This document shows positions 53,395-62,815 of a DNA stretch of 64,000 nucleotides, one piece after another (positions within the stretch are counted from its first letter, which is position 1; every line of letters starts with the position of its first letter). The DNA lies in the NCBI GenBank assembly GCA_963528625.1, contig CAURVQ010000004.1:1-64000 (forward strand), in the 5' to 3' direction. Under the pieces are notes generated by a model. That model was not told where the DNA came from, did no database searches, and saw only the letters and a program-made list of their open reading frames with translations. The stretch is from CALHVR01 sp963528625 (GTDB lineage: Bacteria; Fusobacteriota; Fusobacteriia; Fusobacteriales; Leptotrichiaceae). The translations under genes were made by a program, and so were the position numbers.

Positions 53395-53480
53395 TTATAA
53401 AACCTTTCAGTTTTTATTTTAAATAATAACTCATAATTTTTATAACATTTAATTTATTTCTTATTCATAATAAAATATTT

Positions 53481-54407
53481 TTAAATTTTTTCAATATTAA
53501 AATTCAGCTTATTTTTTATTAAAGCCTTTTTAAAATCATCTGGCAATTCTGCAATTATTTCCATTTTCTCTTTTGTTATTGGATGTAAAAATTCTAGCTT
53601 ATAAGCATGCAACATTTGTCTTTTCTCACTGTCTGGTCTACCATATACGGCATCTCCTAAAATTGGATAACCCATATATTTCATATGTACTCTAATTTGA
53701 TGTGTTCTACCTGTTTCAATGTCTACCTTTAACAACGAAAATTTTTCATTTTGATCAATAACTCTAAAATTTGTAATTGCATTTTTCCCTTGTGTCAAAC
53801 TATCTAAGACTGCCATTTTTTTTCTATCATTTCTATCTCTACCTATTTGTGTTACAAGTCTTCCTTTTTTCTTATTTATTTTTCCTTTTACTATAGCCAA
53901 ATATGTTTTCTTAATTTCTTTATTTTGAAACATATTAGTTAATTCCAAATGTGCTTTATCATTTTTAGCTATAATTATTAATCCACTTGTATCTTTATCA
54001 AGTCTATGTACAATTCCGGGCCTTATTTCTCCATTTATCCCCGACAAATCTTTTATATGATATAATATTGCATTTACAAGTGTGCCACTATAATGCCCTT
54101 GAGCTGGATGGACTACAAGTCCCGCTTGTTTATTTATTATTGCTATATCTTTATCCTCAAAAACAATATTTATTTTTATGTCTTCTGGCATAATTTCTAC
54201 TTCTTCTATCTCTGGAATTATAACTTCTATCTCATCATTTTCCTCTATTTTATAAGAAGATTTCACTTTTTTATTATTCACTTTTATTTGTTCTACTTTT
54301 ATAAGTTCTTGAATTCTCGTTCTTGTTAATTCCAATCTTTTTGCCAAATAACTATCAATTCTTTCTCCAGACACATCTTCAACTTTTATAATTTCTTTTT
54401 TTTCCAT
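53481..54407 (-). CDS. rluD: RluD-type 23S rRNA pseudouridine synthase
   Basis: A 309-residue pseudouridine synthase that should modify uridines in helix 69 of 23S rRNA. An N-terminal S4 RNA-binding domain (about 14-75, RIDSYLAKRLELTRTRIQEL) is followed by the synthase domain with the catalytic Asp in RPGIVHRLDKDTSGLII. GRTHQIRVHMKYMGYPILGDAVYG is the second family motif. ATG at 54407 is used; AAGGA lies 6 nt upstream. RluA and RluC are alternatives, but the S4 layout and length fit RluD best. Confidence 0.92.
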   Translation of the reverse strand: MEKKEIIKVEDVSGERIDSYLAKRLELTRTRIQELIKVEQIKVNNKKVKSSYKIEENDEIEVIIPEIEEVEIMPEDIKINIVFEDKDIAIINKQAGLVVHPAQGHYSGTLVNAILYHIKDLSGINGEIRPGIVHRLDKDTSGLIIIAKNDKAHLELTNMFQNKEIKKTYLAIVKGKINKKKGRLVTQIGRDRNDRKKMAVLDSLTQGKNAITNFRVIDQNEKFSLLKVDIETGRTHQIRVHMKYMGYPILGDAVYGRPDSEKRQMLHAYKLEFLHPITKEKMEIIAELPDDFKKALIKNKLNFNIEKI

Positions 54408-54473
54408 CAATGTTCCTTTTTTTCATTTTCTGTAAAATATTTTATTATATTTTTCTCAATTTTATATAAAATT

Positions 54474-54890
54474 CTAACTTTCGTCATCACATTTTTGAAA
54501 AATATTCATTTCTTTTGAATAATTTTTATTATGATGATTTTTAATTAATGTTGCTAATTCTTTGTCTATTTTTTCTATTTTTTTAAATCCTAATTCTGCA
54601 TGATTTTGCAACTTTGTTTTAAAACCAATTTTATGTAAAATTCTTATAAATATTCCCGTTTTATCTTTTCCACAATCATGTAATAAAGCTAATCTCAAAT
54701 ATTTTTTATCACTTTTCAATTCACTATTTTTAATTTTTTTATAAACTTCTAAACAATGAAATTTATCATATTTTCCCATATTTAAAAATATATTTTTTTC
54801 TCTTTCTGTTAAAATATTCATTGCTTCTTCCATTAAGTTTTTATCTATTTTAGGGAAAAAATATTCTATTCCTTTTCTAACTACATACAT
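54474..54890 (-). CDS. HD-domain protein
   Basis: A 138-residue HD-superfamily metal-dependent phosphohydrolase-like protein. HDCGKDKTG carries the central His-Asp pair, HCLEVYKK provides an earlier His, and the later KNHHNK provides further metal ligands. It is short and begins MYVVRKGIEYFFPK. The substrate is unknown; small HD proteins include nucleotide and cyclic dinucleotide hydrolases. It sits between rluD and truA on the same strand. Confidence 0.8.
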   Translation of the reverse strand: MYVVRKGIEYFFPKIDKNLMEEAMNILTEREKNIFLNMGKYDKFHCLEVYKKIKNSELKSDKKYLRLALLHDCGKDKTGIFIRILHKIGFKTKLQNHAELGFKKIEKIDKELATLIKNHHNKNYSKEMNIFQKCDDES

Positions 54891-54916
54891 ATAATTCTCC
54901 CTTTTTTCATAATATT

Positions 54917-55789
54917 TTATACTTCTTTTACAACAATATTTCCATATTCTTTTTTTAATTGTTTTATATTTTTACCTTTTTTACCAATTAATTCTCCCTT
55001 ATCTTTTTTATTTACATAAAATACATAAAACAATTCATTTTTCTCAATTTTTTGTACTTTTTCTATCTCAATATTTTCAACTTTTTCAAAAATATATTTT
55101 TGTAACTTTTCCGACAGTTCCACTTTCTCCAAAATCAAATATTTTCCATCTAACGCACTTTTTCTATTATTTAAAATTACATTACTCATAATTCTAACTT
55201 GCTGTGGTAAAAAACCATCACCTTCAAAATATAGTTTTCCATTATCATATTTTACATAAATTTCTCTTATATGATTTTTTAATTTTTCTCCTTTTTTTGA
55301 AGTAAATTCTTTAAAATCTTTTTTCCCACTCAATTCCTTGCATTTTTCATAAATTATATTTTCATTATTTTTTATTTTTTCTTTTGGATATTCATAAATA
55401 TAATATCTTTTCTCTATCATTTCAGGAAATTCTAGCTGTGGTAGTGTCTTTTTAATCCCTACAATTTCTATCCCTTCCATTTTTTTTACTTTAATACTTG
55501 AAAATTCTATATTTTGAATGCTATTTATATATAAAATATTACACAAAGAACTTACGCCTGCATCTGTCCTTCCTGCTTGTTGCACACCTTTATATATCTT
55601 TATCCCATTTAATTCCAATATTTTTTTAAACTCACCTTTTACACTTTTCAAATCTGGATTTTCATCAAATGAATCAAATTTTTCTCCATCATATTTTATA
55701 TAAAACATATAGCCATAATATTTACTATTTTCAAATTTTCTAATTATTTCATTTACTTCCTCATTTTTTTTAACATTATACATATTCAT
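54917..55789 (-). CDS. truA: tRNA pseudouridine synthase A, with C-terminal KH-like tail
   Basis: TruA makes pseudouridine at positions 38-40 of tRNA. The 290-residue protein is diverged but has the catalytic AGRTDAGVSS, followed by a later FLPQQVRIMSNVI. It is longer than the common 245-270 residues; the extra C-terminal end, VNKKDKGELIGKKGKNIKQLKKE, has the GxxG pattern of a KH RNA-binding motif (GKKG). This could help tRNA binding. The N-terminal 20 residues are also unusual. Identification rests on the active-site motif. Confidence 0.82.
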   Translation of the reverse strand: MNMYNVKKNEEVNEIIRKFENSKYYGYMFYIKYDGEKFDSFDENPDLKSVKGEFKKILELNGIKIYKGVQQAGRTDAGVSSLCNILYINSIQNIEFSSIKVKKMEGIEIVGIKKTLPQLEFPEMIEKRYYIYEYPKEKIKNNENIIYEKCKELSGKKDFKEFTSKKGEKLKNHIREIYVKYDNGKLYFEGDGFLPQQVRIMSNVILNNRKSALDGKYLILEKVELSEKLQKYIFEKVENIEIEKVQKIEKNELFYVFYVNKKDKGELIGKKGKNIKQLKKEYGNIVVKEV

Positions 55790-55836
55790 TTTTTCATTTT
55801 CTTTCTATATTTTTTTATTTCAATATAAAAAATATA

Positions 55837-56892
55837 CTATTTTGTTAATTCTCCTGCTAAATTTTTAATCAATCCTATCTTAACTAATTTTGTATCTTCA
55901 TATTTTCCAAGTAAGTACATCATTTTTGTAATAGCACTTTCAGGAGTCATATCATAACCATTTACTACTCCTAAATTTGTTAAAACTTCGTTAGATTCAT
56001 AAACTGTTTCTACTGATCCTACAGTACATTGAGTTATATTTAATACTACAACTCCACTATCAATTATACATTTAATTACTTCTAAAAATTCTTTACTTTG
56101 TGGTGTATTTCCGCTTCCAAAACTTCTAAGTACAAGCCCTTTTATTTCATTATTTTCTAAAAAAATATTTTTTAAAATAATTGGATTAAAACTCGGGAAT
56201 AAATCTAACATTAAAACATTTGGATTCATTTTATAATCAACATAAAACATTTCTTCTTTACCTTGAATTAATCTATTTTTATTAATTTTAATTTTTGATC
56301 CTGCTTCTCCTAGTGGTAAATAATTTGGACTTGAAAATCCAAAATAATTTGTCGCATCAAGTTTTCTCGCTCTATTCCCTCTAATTAAATGATCTCTAAA
56401 AAAAATACAGACTTCTGGTACAACCGGCAATTCATCTTCTAATAAAATTCCATTTTCTGTTTGTTTTTCTATAATTTCAATTGCTGTCAATAAATTTTGC
56501 AGTCCATCACTTCTCATTTCTTGTATTGGCTTTTGAGCTCCAGTCAAAATAACTGTCTTATCTAAATTTTTAAGCATAAAAGATAAAGCACTTGCTGTAT
56601 ACGCCATCGTGTCTGTCCCATGTAATATAACGAAACCTTTATATTTGTCATAATTTTTATCAATAATTTCTGCCATTTCAAACCATAACTTATAATTCAT
56701 ATCAGATGAATCTATTATTTGACTAAGTGAAACATAATCAACATTCAAACTATTTAAAAATTGATAATTTGATGTCACTTCATACCAAGATTTTGATGGT
56801 TTTAACGGACTTTTTTTATCTTTTAAATTAGAAGGAACCATGCTTATTGTTCCACCTGTATTTATTATTAATATCTTTTTATTTTTTGACAT
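55837..56892 (-). CDS. ansA: L-asparaginase, type I
   Basis: This enzyme hydrolyses L-asparagine to aspartate and ammonia in the cytosol. The protein, about 351 residues, has ILIINTGGTISM (first Thr), the second active-site motif VILHGTDTMAYTASALSFML, and no signal peptide, which points to the type I form. ATG at 56892 is used because AGGAG is 5 nt upstream, rather than a GTG at 56898 inside that site. It follows gph in the same transcription run. A glutaminase activity is possible but secondary. Confidence 0.93.
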   Translation of the reverse strand: MSKNKKILIINTGGTISMVPSNLKDKKSPLKPSKSWYEVTSNYQFLNSLNVDYVSLSQIIDSSDMNYKLWFEMAEIIDKNYDKYKGFVILHGTDTMAYTASALSFMLKNLDKTVILTGAQKPIQEMRSDGLQNLLTAIEIIEKQTENGILLEDELPVVPEVCIFFRDHLIRGNRARKLDATNYFGFSSPNYLPLGEAGSKIKINKNRLIQGKEEMFYVDYKMNPNVLMLDLFPSFNPIILKNIFLENNEIKGLVLRSFGSGNTPQSKEFLEVIKCIIDSGVVVLNITQCTVGSVETVYESNEVLTNLGVVNGYDMTPESAITKMMYLLGKYEDTKLVKIGLIKNLAGELTK

Positions 56893-56929
56893 TTTCACTC
56901 CTTTTTTAAAATTTATTTTAAAAAATAAG

Positions 56930-57595
56930 TTATCCTTCTATTTTTTTTATAATATCTTCAACTGTATTAACTTTTACTGCTTCATCAATTCCAGTTTCAC
57001 CTTTTGATGCTCCAAATCCCCAATTACAATAACATAAATCAACTTTTGAATTTTGAGAAGTCTTTACATCAACCATCATATCTCCAACAAATAAAATTCT
57101 CTTTTTTTCTATATTATATTTTTCTGCAAAATAATTTACTCCATAAGGATCTGGTTTTCTTGGATGTTTTGTATCATCTGTCCCTATTATTTCTAAAAAA
57201 TTCCATTTTAAAAAATTCTCTTTCACCGTTTCAGTCGCTAAATTTTGATCTTTATTCGTTACAATTCCAAATTTTATATTATTCTCATTTAAAAAATCTA
57301 ATAATTTATCAATTCCGTCATACAATCTCACTTTATAATTAAAATATATCTTATAATATTTTCTAATAACTTCTAACATTTTTTCTTTACTTATTTTAGC
57401 TTCATCATATTTTTCCATTTCAAAAACTTTTTCTACAATTCCTGGTACTCCATTTCCTATAAGATATCGCCCTTCATTTAATGAATATTGTTTTAACCCT
57501 AGCTCTTCCATAGCACAATTTGTAATTTTTGTAATCGCTTCTAATGTATCCACTAATGTTCCGTCTAAATCAAATAAAACTAAATCATATTTCAT
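56930..57595 (-). CDS. gph: HAD-family phosphatase (phosphoglycolate phosphatase-like)
   Basis: A 221-residue haloacid dehalogenase phosphatase of the Gph/PpaX class. The nucleophile motif is LVLFDLDGTLVDT; motif II, GIVTNKDQN, and motif III-IV, KPDPYGVNYF then LFVGDMMVDVKTS, are intact. A helical cap domain (about 15-85) is present. Substrate specificity, phosphoglycolate or pyrophosphate, is not decided by sequence. ATG at 57595 is chosen over GTG at 57604 on ribosome-site spacing. It lies between the DUF896 gene and ansA. Confidence 0.88.
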   Translation of the reverse strand: MKYDLVLFDLDGTLVDTLEAITKITNCAMEELGLKQYSLNEGRYLIGNGVPGIVEKVFEMEKYDEAKISKEKMLEVIRKYYKIYFNYKVRLYDGIDKLLDFLNENNIKFGIVTNKDQNLATETVKENFLKWNFLEIIGTDDTKHPRKPDPYGVNYFAEKYNIEKKRILFVGDMMVDVKTSQNSKVDLCYCNWGFGASKGETGIDEAVKVNTVEDIIKKIEG

Positions 57596-57617
57596 AGTTT
57601 TCACTCCTTCAATTTTT

Positions 57618-57839
57618 TTATGCTTCTGGAGTTAATTTTTCTCCATTTTCATCTATCGGATTCCCTTCATCATCTACTCTTACAACTTTTATACTATCAA
57701 GATGTCCTCTCATTGCTTCTTTAAATTTTTCCATATACATTTTTCTATATTTTGCTCTTTCTTCAGCTTCCTCTTCCGTCAATTTTCTTTCTTTTGCTAT
57801 TTTTGAAAATTCATTTATTTTTTTTATTATTTTTTCCAT
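57618..57839 (-). CDS. DUF896 family protein (YnzC-like)
   Basis: A 73-residue helical protein of the DUF896/YnzC family, with the core INEFSKIAKERKLTEEEAEE and RGHLDSIKVV typical of the group. It is a two-helix hairpin of unknown function; in Bacillus yneA-yneB-ynzC the gene is SOS-linked. Here it leads the gph-ansA transcription run from a well-defined promoter. Confidence 0.88.
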   Translation of the reverse strand: MEKIIKKINEFSKIAKERKLTEEEAEERAKYRKMYMEKFKEAMRGHLDSIKVVRVDDEGNPIDENGEKLTPEA

Positions 57840-57896
57840 TCTTACACCTTCTCTATTTTTATCTTTTCATTTTTTACTAGATTTTTTTTTAATTTT

Positions 57897-57925
57897 ATTG
57901 TATCATATATTTATTATAAATACAA
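57897..57925 (-). promoter_or_regulatory. Promoter of DUF896-gph-ansA
   Basis: TTGTAT (57925-57920) and TACAAT (57902-57897) with TG before it are 17 bp apart on the minus strand. It lies in the 141-nt divergent gap before the only plus-strand gene. Confidence 0.7.
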
Positions 57926-57980
57926 TTTTATTAAGGATTTTCCCTTATAAAATCTATTGAAATAAAAGGATGGTTTTAAA

Positions 57981-58355
57981 ATGTTTTGTACATTAATTTG
58001 CTGTATGGATGGACGATTCATTCATATAATTAACGAATATATTAGAAATAATTATAGATACGAATATGTAGACACTATTACTGATGCTGGTCCTTCCAGT
58101 AAAATTGTTTATGAAGATTACATTAAAGAAGTTGAAGATAAAATCGTTTTAATTTCTATCAATAAACACAAATCAGATCATATTTTTATAGCAGGTCATA
58201 GTGATTGTGCTGGTTGTCCTACTGATGATGAAACTCAAAAAAATTACATTCAAAAATCTGTCATTATGATGCACGAGCATCTTCCTAACATCCCTGTTAC
58301 CGGTTTATTTGTTTATGAAGATGGAACTGTTGAAGTTTTAATTGACTTTTTATAA
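57981..58355 (+). CDS. Carbonic anhydrase-like small protein
   Basis: The only plus-strand gene in the window, 124 residues. It has a Cys-x-Asp-x-Arg motif CCMDGRFIH and a later GHSDCAGCPTD, i.e. Cys, His and Cys ligands as in beta-carbonic anhydrase, but it is only about half the usual length (about 200 residues) and lacks the dimerisation helices. AAGGA is 10 nt before the ATG. It is flanked by divergent and convergent genes with its own terminator. It might be a compact zinc enzyme or an inactive relative; CO2 hydration is not shown. Confidence 0.75.
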   Translation: MFCTLICCMDGRFIHIINEYIRNNYRYEYVDTITDAGPSSKIVYEDYIKEVEDKIVLISINKHKSDHIFIAGHSDCAGCPTDDETQKNYIQKSVIMMHEHLPNIPVTGLFVYEDGTVEVLIDFL

Positions 58356-58362
58356 ATTATTT

Positions 58363-58395
58363 AAGGATTGATACTTTTTTTCAGTTTCAATCCTT
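58363..58395 (+). terminator. Terminator after the carbonic anhydrase-like gene
   Basis: AAGGATTGA and TCAATCCTT form a 9-bp stem with a T-rich loop, followed by TTTAAATTAT. It lies 8 nt after the stop, and separates the convergent M23 peptidase gene. Confidence 0.75.
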
Positions 58396-58444
58396 TTAAA
58401 TTATTTTAAGTTTATAATCAAAAATAATTTTATTTTATTAAACT

Positions 58445-59347
58445 TTATTTAAAATACTTAAATCTCATTGGATCTACAGGCACACTTTCTATAATTATTT
58501 CAAAATGTAAATGATCTCCTGTTGTCATCCCCGTACTTCCAACTTCTCCTATCTTTTCTCCTTCGCTAACAAGTTGATTTGTTACAACTTCTATCTTATC
58601 CAAATGAGCATATCTTACTTTTAAGCCATCATCTCTCTCCAGCTCAACCATATATCCATATTCTCCTTTTTCACCTGCAAATGTAACAATACCATTAAAT
58701 GATGCTTTCACAGTTTCCCCTTTTTTTGCTCCAATATCTATCCCTCTATGAAATTTCATTTGTTTTAAAACAGGATGATATCTATCTCCAAATTGACTTG
58801 TTACATTTTCAGATTCTACAGGCCAAAGTATTTTATAATTTTTTATTTTTGATAAATTTAATGTTCTATTCACTAAATTACTTTTATCTAAAGATAATTT
58901 TTGATTTTCTATAAAATTATTACTTTTTATATTATTTTCATTCAAATTACTTATCTTTTTATCAATTTCTATCTTTTTTTTAGAATCTTTCATATTTTCT
59001 CTCATATTTAAACTTACTCTATTTTTATTTTCTTCAATTTCATTCATTTCAATTTCATCATTAAAATTTATTATTTTTATTTTCTCCAATTTATTTTCTA
59101 TATTTTCTTTTGAATTTTTTTTCAATTTCACTAATTCTAATTGTGCATTTTCCAGCTCTTTCTGTTTTTTACTTATATCTTTTACTAATTTTTCTATTTT
59201 TTCATCATTTAATATTTTTTCTTCCATAATATTTTTGTACTTAGATTCACTATTTTCACGCTTTCCCACAGCAAAAACTAACATTATAAAAATTAAAGAT
59301 ATAAAAATTATATACTCTCTATTTAAAATAAAATTTTCTTTTCTCAT
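58445..59347 (-). CDS. M23-family metallopeptidase (LytM-type), membrane-anchored
   Basis: A 300-residue protein with an N-terminal membrane helix (about 9-25), a coiled-coil region rich in Glu/Lys/Asn (about 35-160) and a C-terminal M23 domain. Metal ligands are present: HRGIDIGA (His-Asp) and HLHFEIIIE (His-x-His). The coiled coil plus LytM layout resembles EnvC/MepM-like wall regulators or endopeptidases. Its ATG overlaps the Hsp70-like stop codon (TAATG), so it is translationally coupled to the stress-signalling operon, a surprising link between a chaperone-kinase system and cell-wall hydrolysis. Confidence 0.88.
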   Translation of the reverse strand: MRKENFILNREYIIFISLIFIMLVFAVGKRENSESKYKNIMEEKILNDEKIEKLVKDISKKQKELENAQLELVKLKKNSKENIENKLEKIKIINFNDEIEMNEIEENKNRVSLNMRENMKDSKKKIEIDKKISNLNENNIKSNNFIENQKLSLDKSNLVNRTLNLSKIKNYKILWPVESENVTSQFGDRYHPVLKQMKFHRGIDIGAKKGETVKASFNGIVTFAGEKGEYGYMVELERDDGLKVRYAHLDKIEVVTNQLVSEGEKIGEVGSTGMTTGDHLHFEIIIESVPVDPMRFKYFK

Positions 59348-61950
59348 TAATGCTCTCCATCAAAATACGAAATATCATTCAAATTATTTTCATACGAAAA
59401 ATATTTTTTCTTTCCTAAAAATAATTGATCGTTCTCTCTTCTAATCGGAACGACATAAAATCCCCAATTATTCAAATCTGTATATATAAAAAATCTCGTA
59501 ATTTCATTTTGAATTGTATCTGTATCATTTTGAGTTAAAATTCCTTCATAATCAAACAATATATCAACAGCATCTCTTTCATCATATTCATTTATATTTT
59601 TATATACTAACTCTTTTTTCTTTTCACCTTCCGCATTATGTACATAAACTTTAAATTCCATTGCTGAACTTGATTTATCTATATAATTTACCATAACTTG
59701 TGCTTTTCTTGCTGTTCTTATAAGTTCTATCATCTCTCCATTATATTTTTCTGTCCAAACTGAATACGGTACAAGTGGAACTTCATTTTTTATACTCACT
59801 TCCATATGTCCAAATTTTTTATAATTCAAATATTTTATACATCCATCTAAACAATTTAATTTTAAATCATAATTATCTTTTGCCATTAATTCTCTATATT
59901 CTATCATTTTCCCCGGCACAAATTCTTTTAAGACTTCTTGAAATGTATTAATCTTTGTTGATTGTCCGCTTAATTTTATTAAAGAATAATCAAATAAAGC
60001 ACCTTCATTATAGTAAGTATTCAAAAATTTTCTAAGCATTCCATAAATATCTATTTTTACAATTTTTTCTATTTCTTTTATCGTAAAAATTTCTCTTGGA
60101 TATGTAGTTATAGTATTAAAATATCTCTCATTTAAAATATGAAGTTTCCATGTCTTTAATTTTGTAATGTGTAAATCATTTTCTCCATCATAATTATGTC
60201 CAATATCAAATCGTGTTCTTAATCTTCCATCTATTGTAAAAAATTCTTTTTTCAAATTCTCAGCTGCTTCCCATAACATATAAAAATTATTTTTAATTTT
60301 TTTGTACTCATCGCTCATTTTATTTTCAAATTTAGAATATTTTGTTGGAATTATTTTTTCACATTTTTTATACATTTCATCCATTTTTTCAAAAATTTTA
60401 TCTACACCGTACTCATCAATAGCTTTATACAAAACACTATCATTATATTTTATTAAATTTCTTATTTTTATACTTTTTTTATTTGAATATTTAGTTGCCA
60501 AAACAATTTTTAAATATTGCATAATTCTATAAGTTAGATTATTTCCACCAAAATTCTCATCTCCATTTTCAAAACTCGTTTTTATGTCTAAATAATAATA
60601 TACTTTTTTATTTTCAATTCTATATTTACATGCTGCAAGATCTGTAGTTCCACCGCCACAATCTATTATTAAAGCACTATATTCCTCATTTTCTTCATAT
60701 TTACCTTTTCTAATTTGATTTTCTATTGTATTATATAAAACTGCTATTGCCTCGTCCATACTATTTTTTTTCACAATTTCATATTCATTCTTTTCATCTT
60801 TCATAAATATTTCTTCAAATAAACTTAAAAATTGTTCCTTTAATTTTACTGGACTTGAAGCATGAATCCTTTTAAATTTACACTTAAATTGATATTCTGC
60901 TCTTTTTACAACATAATCTAAATATGCTTTTATTATTTTTTCTCTTTTCACATATTGAGTGTTCCCATATTCATCTACAATTTTTTCCTTTTCTTTATAA
61001 TTATGAACCCAGTTTTTTAAGCCATAAAATAACGAACCTGTCATAACATAATCATTCATCTCTAATTTTTTTAACGCATCATATCCAAACAAAAATTTAA
61101 TATTTTCTTTATCAAAACAATCTTCTACATATGCTAATGTTGGAAATATCTCTCTATATTTTCTATCTCCATCATCAAATTTTACATAATTTATTGCATT
61201 TAATGTTATTTTTTCATTCAAAATATCATTTGTTGGTATATTTTTTATATAATTGCTATCAAGATAAGTTCCTAAAGCTGTATTTGTCGTCCCAAAATCT
61301 ATACACAATGTCGCATTTGTTTCTTCAAGATCTCTCACTTCAAAATCTTCAATTTCAACTTTATAATAATTTAATTTATATGGATAACTTGCCGTATTTT
61401 CTCCCTTTTTTCTATTATAGAATTTATATGTAAATTTTAAATCTTCTTCTTTTAAAAAAATAAACGAATATTTATTACTTTTAAGATTATCTACTCTCAG
61501 CATCTTATCTTTTGATATTAAATAATATAAATCTTTACTCACAAGATCTTTTTCTAAATGAAAAATCCCACATACATAATTATTTGAATTAATTAAAAAT
61601 ATATTTCCTTTTCCTATTCCATCAGGAATTTGAATCTTATAATTATCTTCTCTAGTTAAATTTAACCCTTTATAATATATTATTTTATGTGGTATTTTAA
61701 TTTTATTTTCATGATGTATTCTTCCATTTAATTTTTCATCAAATAAATGTTGTATATTTACTAAACCATTTTCTTTATAACTTTCTATTGTATAGTTTGC
61801 TTTTACTCCTCTATATTTCATCAAAATATTTATCAATTCTTCACGAGTTGGATTTTGTAAATAAACTTCTATCAATTTTTCTTTCAATGCAATTTGATAC
61901 ATTTCATAATATGATTTTCTTCTTAACTCTTCCTCAAAAAATAACTCCAT
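59347..61950 (-). CDS. Hsp70/DnaK-like ATPase with long N-terminal extension
   Basis: An 867-residue actin-fold ATPase. The Hsp70-type nucleotide domain starts only at about residue 215: phosphate 1 ATLCIDFGTTNTALG (216-227), phosphate 2 ALIIDCGGGTTDLAA (428-439) and the adenosine motif LIKLSGQSTKI further on. The preceding 210 residues form an unrecognised domain. The C-terminal 150 residues are beta-rich, unlike canonical DnaK peptide-binding domains. It has no DnaJ or GrpE neighbour but sits between a kinase and an M23 peptidase. It may be a dedicated chaperone or scaffold. Specific client unknown. Confidence 0.85.
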   Translation of the reverse strand: MELFFEEELRRKSYYEMYQIALKEKLIEVYLQNPTREELINILMKYRGVKANYTIESYKENGLVNIQHLFDEKLNGRIHHENKIKIPHKIIYYKGLNLTREDNYKIQIPDGIGKGNIFLINSNNYVCGIFHLEKDLVSKDLYYLISKDKMLRVDNLKSNKYSFIFLKEEDLKFTYKFYNRKKGENTASYPYKLNYYKVEIEDFEVRDLEETNATLCIDFGTTNTALGTYLDSNYIKNIPTNDILNEKITLNAINYVKFDDGDRKYREIFPTLAYVEDCFDKENIKFLFGYDALKKLEMNDYVMTGSLFYGLKNWVHNYKEKEKIVDEYGNTQYVKREKIIKAYLDYVVKRAEYQFKCKFKRIHASSPVKLKEQFLSLFEEIFMKDEKNEYEIVKKNSMDEAIAVLYNTIENQIRKGKYEENEEYSALIIDCGGGTTDLAACKYRIENKKVYYYLDIKTSFENGDENFGGNNLTYRIMQYLKIVLATKYSNKKSIKIRNLIKYNDSVLYKAIDEYGVDKIFEKMDEMYKKCEKIIPTKYSKFENKMSDEYKKIKNNFYMLWEAAENLKKEFFTIDGRLRTRFDIGHNYDGENDLHITKLKTWKLHILNERYFNTITTYPREIFTIKEIEKIVKIDIYGMLRKFLNTYYNEGALFDYSLIKLSGQSTKINTFQEVLKEFVPGKMIEYRELMAKDNYDLKLNCLDGCIKYLNYKKFGHMEVSIKNEVPLVPYSVWTEKYNGEMIELIRTARKAQVMVNYIDKSSSAMEFKVYVHNAEGEKKKELVYKNINEYDERDAVDILFDYEGILTQNDTDTIQNEITRFFIYTDLNNWGFYVVPIRRENDQLFLGKKKYFSYENNLNDISYFDGEH

Positions 61951-61960
61951 TTCTTTCTCC

Positions 61961-62815
61961 TCATTTAATTCCCTTTACTTCAACTAAAACTTTCTCTAAA
62001 TTACTATATCTTTTCTCTTTTTCTATTTCTAACCCTTTTTTTACTAATTTCCCTAGCTTTTTTCCATATTTTTTTGTTATTCCTACTTTACTTTTTTCAA
62101 ATTCAATATCATTCAAAAACCTTTCATAACTACTCTTTAATTTTCTCTTAAGCAACATAAAATATAAAACTGAAAAAATAGAATATATATCACTTCTTTC
62201 ATCTTTTATTGCAGTAAAGCTATATTGTTCTAAAGCTGAATAACCATCGCAAACTACGACTTCATTTCTAATTTTATTATCTAACTTTTTACTTGCTCCA
62301 AAATCTATAATTTTTACATTCATATTTTTATCTAATATTATATTTTTAGGATTTATATCTAAATGTAAAATTTTATTTTTATGAATTTTACTTACAATTT
62401 TAATAATTTTTAAAAAAATATCAATTATTTCCTGTAATTTCATTTTATTTTTAGACATTATAATTTCTTTTAAAGAACTACCTTCAATTTTTTCCATTAC
62501 AATATATTCTGTATTATTATATTTAAAATTATCAATTATTTTTACTATTCCTTTTTCAATATTCAATTTTTTTAAGTTCTTTATTTCAGTTTTGAAAATT
62601 GCCCTATACTTTTCATATTCATCTCTATTTTTTTTAGTAAAAACTTTTCCATTTTCATCTCTTAAAACTAAATTTTTAGGAAAATATTCTTTTAAAATGT
62701 ACTTTTTTCCCTTACATTTTACGACATAAATATTTGAAAATTCTGTATTACAAATATGTTGTACTATCTCATAGTCACAACATAATTTATAATTTATTGG
62801 TAAGAACATTTCCAT
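61961..62815 (-). CDS. Hanks-type Ser/Thr protein kinase
   Basis: A eukaryotic-like protein kinase of about 284 residues, soluble. Active-site residues are present: Lys in KYILKEYF, Glu in FKTEIKNLKK, HLDINPKN (Asp and Asn) and the metal motif IDFGAS. The glycine loop is degenerate (ICNTEFSN). APE-like and the later SDIYSIFSVLY stretch match kinase subdomain IX. The gene start overlaps the end of the PP2C gene; ATG at 62815 is used, with GTG at 62824 possible. It lies just upstream of the Hsp70-like gene, suggesting a signalling complex. Confidence 0.9.
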   Translation of the reverse strand: MEMFLPINYKLCCDYEIVQHICNTEFSNIYVVKCKGKKYILKEYFPKNLVLRDENGKVFTKKNRDEYEKYRAIFKTEIKNLKKLNIEKGIVKIIDNFKYNNTEYIVMEKIEGSSLKEIIMSKNKMKLQEIIDIFLKIIKIVSKIHKNKILHLDINPKNIILDKNMNVKIIDFGASKKLDNKIRNEVVVCDGYSALEQYSFTAIKDERSDIYSIFSVLYFMLLKRKLKSSYERFLNDIEFEKSKVGITKKYGKKLGKLVKKGLEIEKEKRYSNLEKVLVEVKGIK

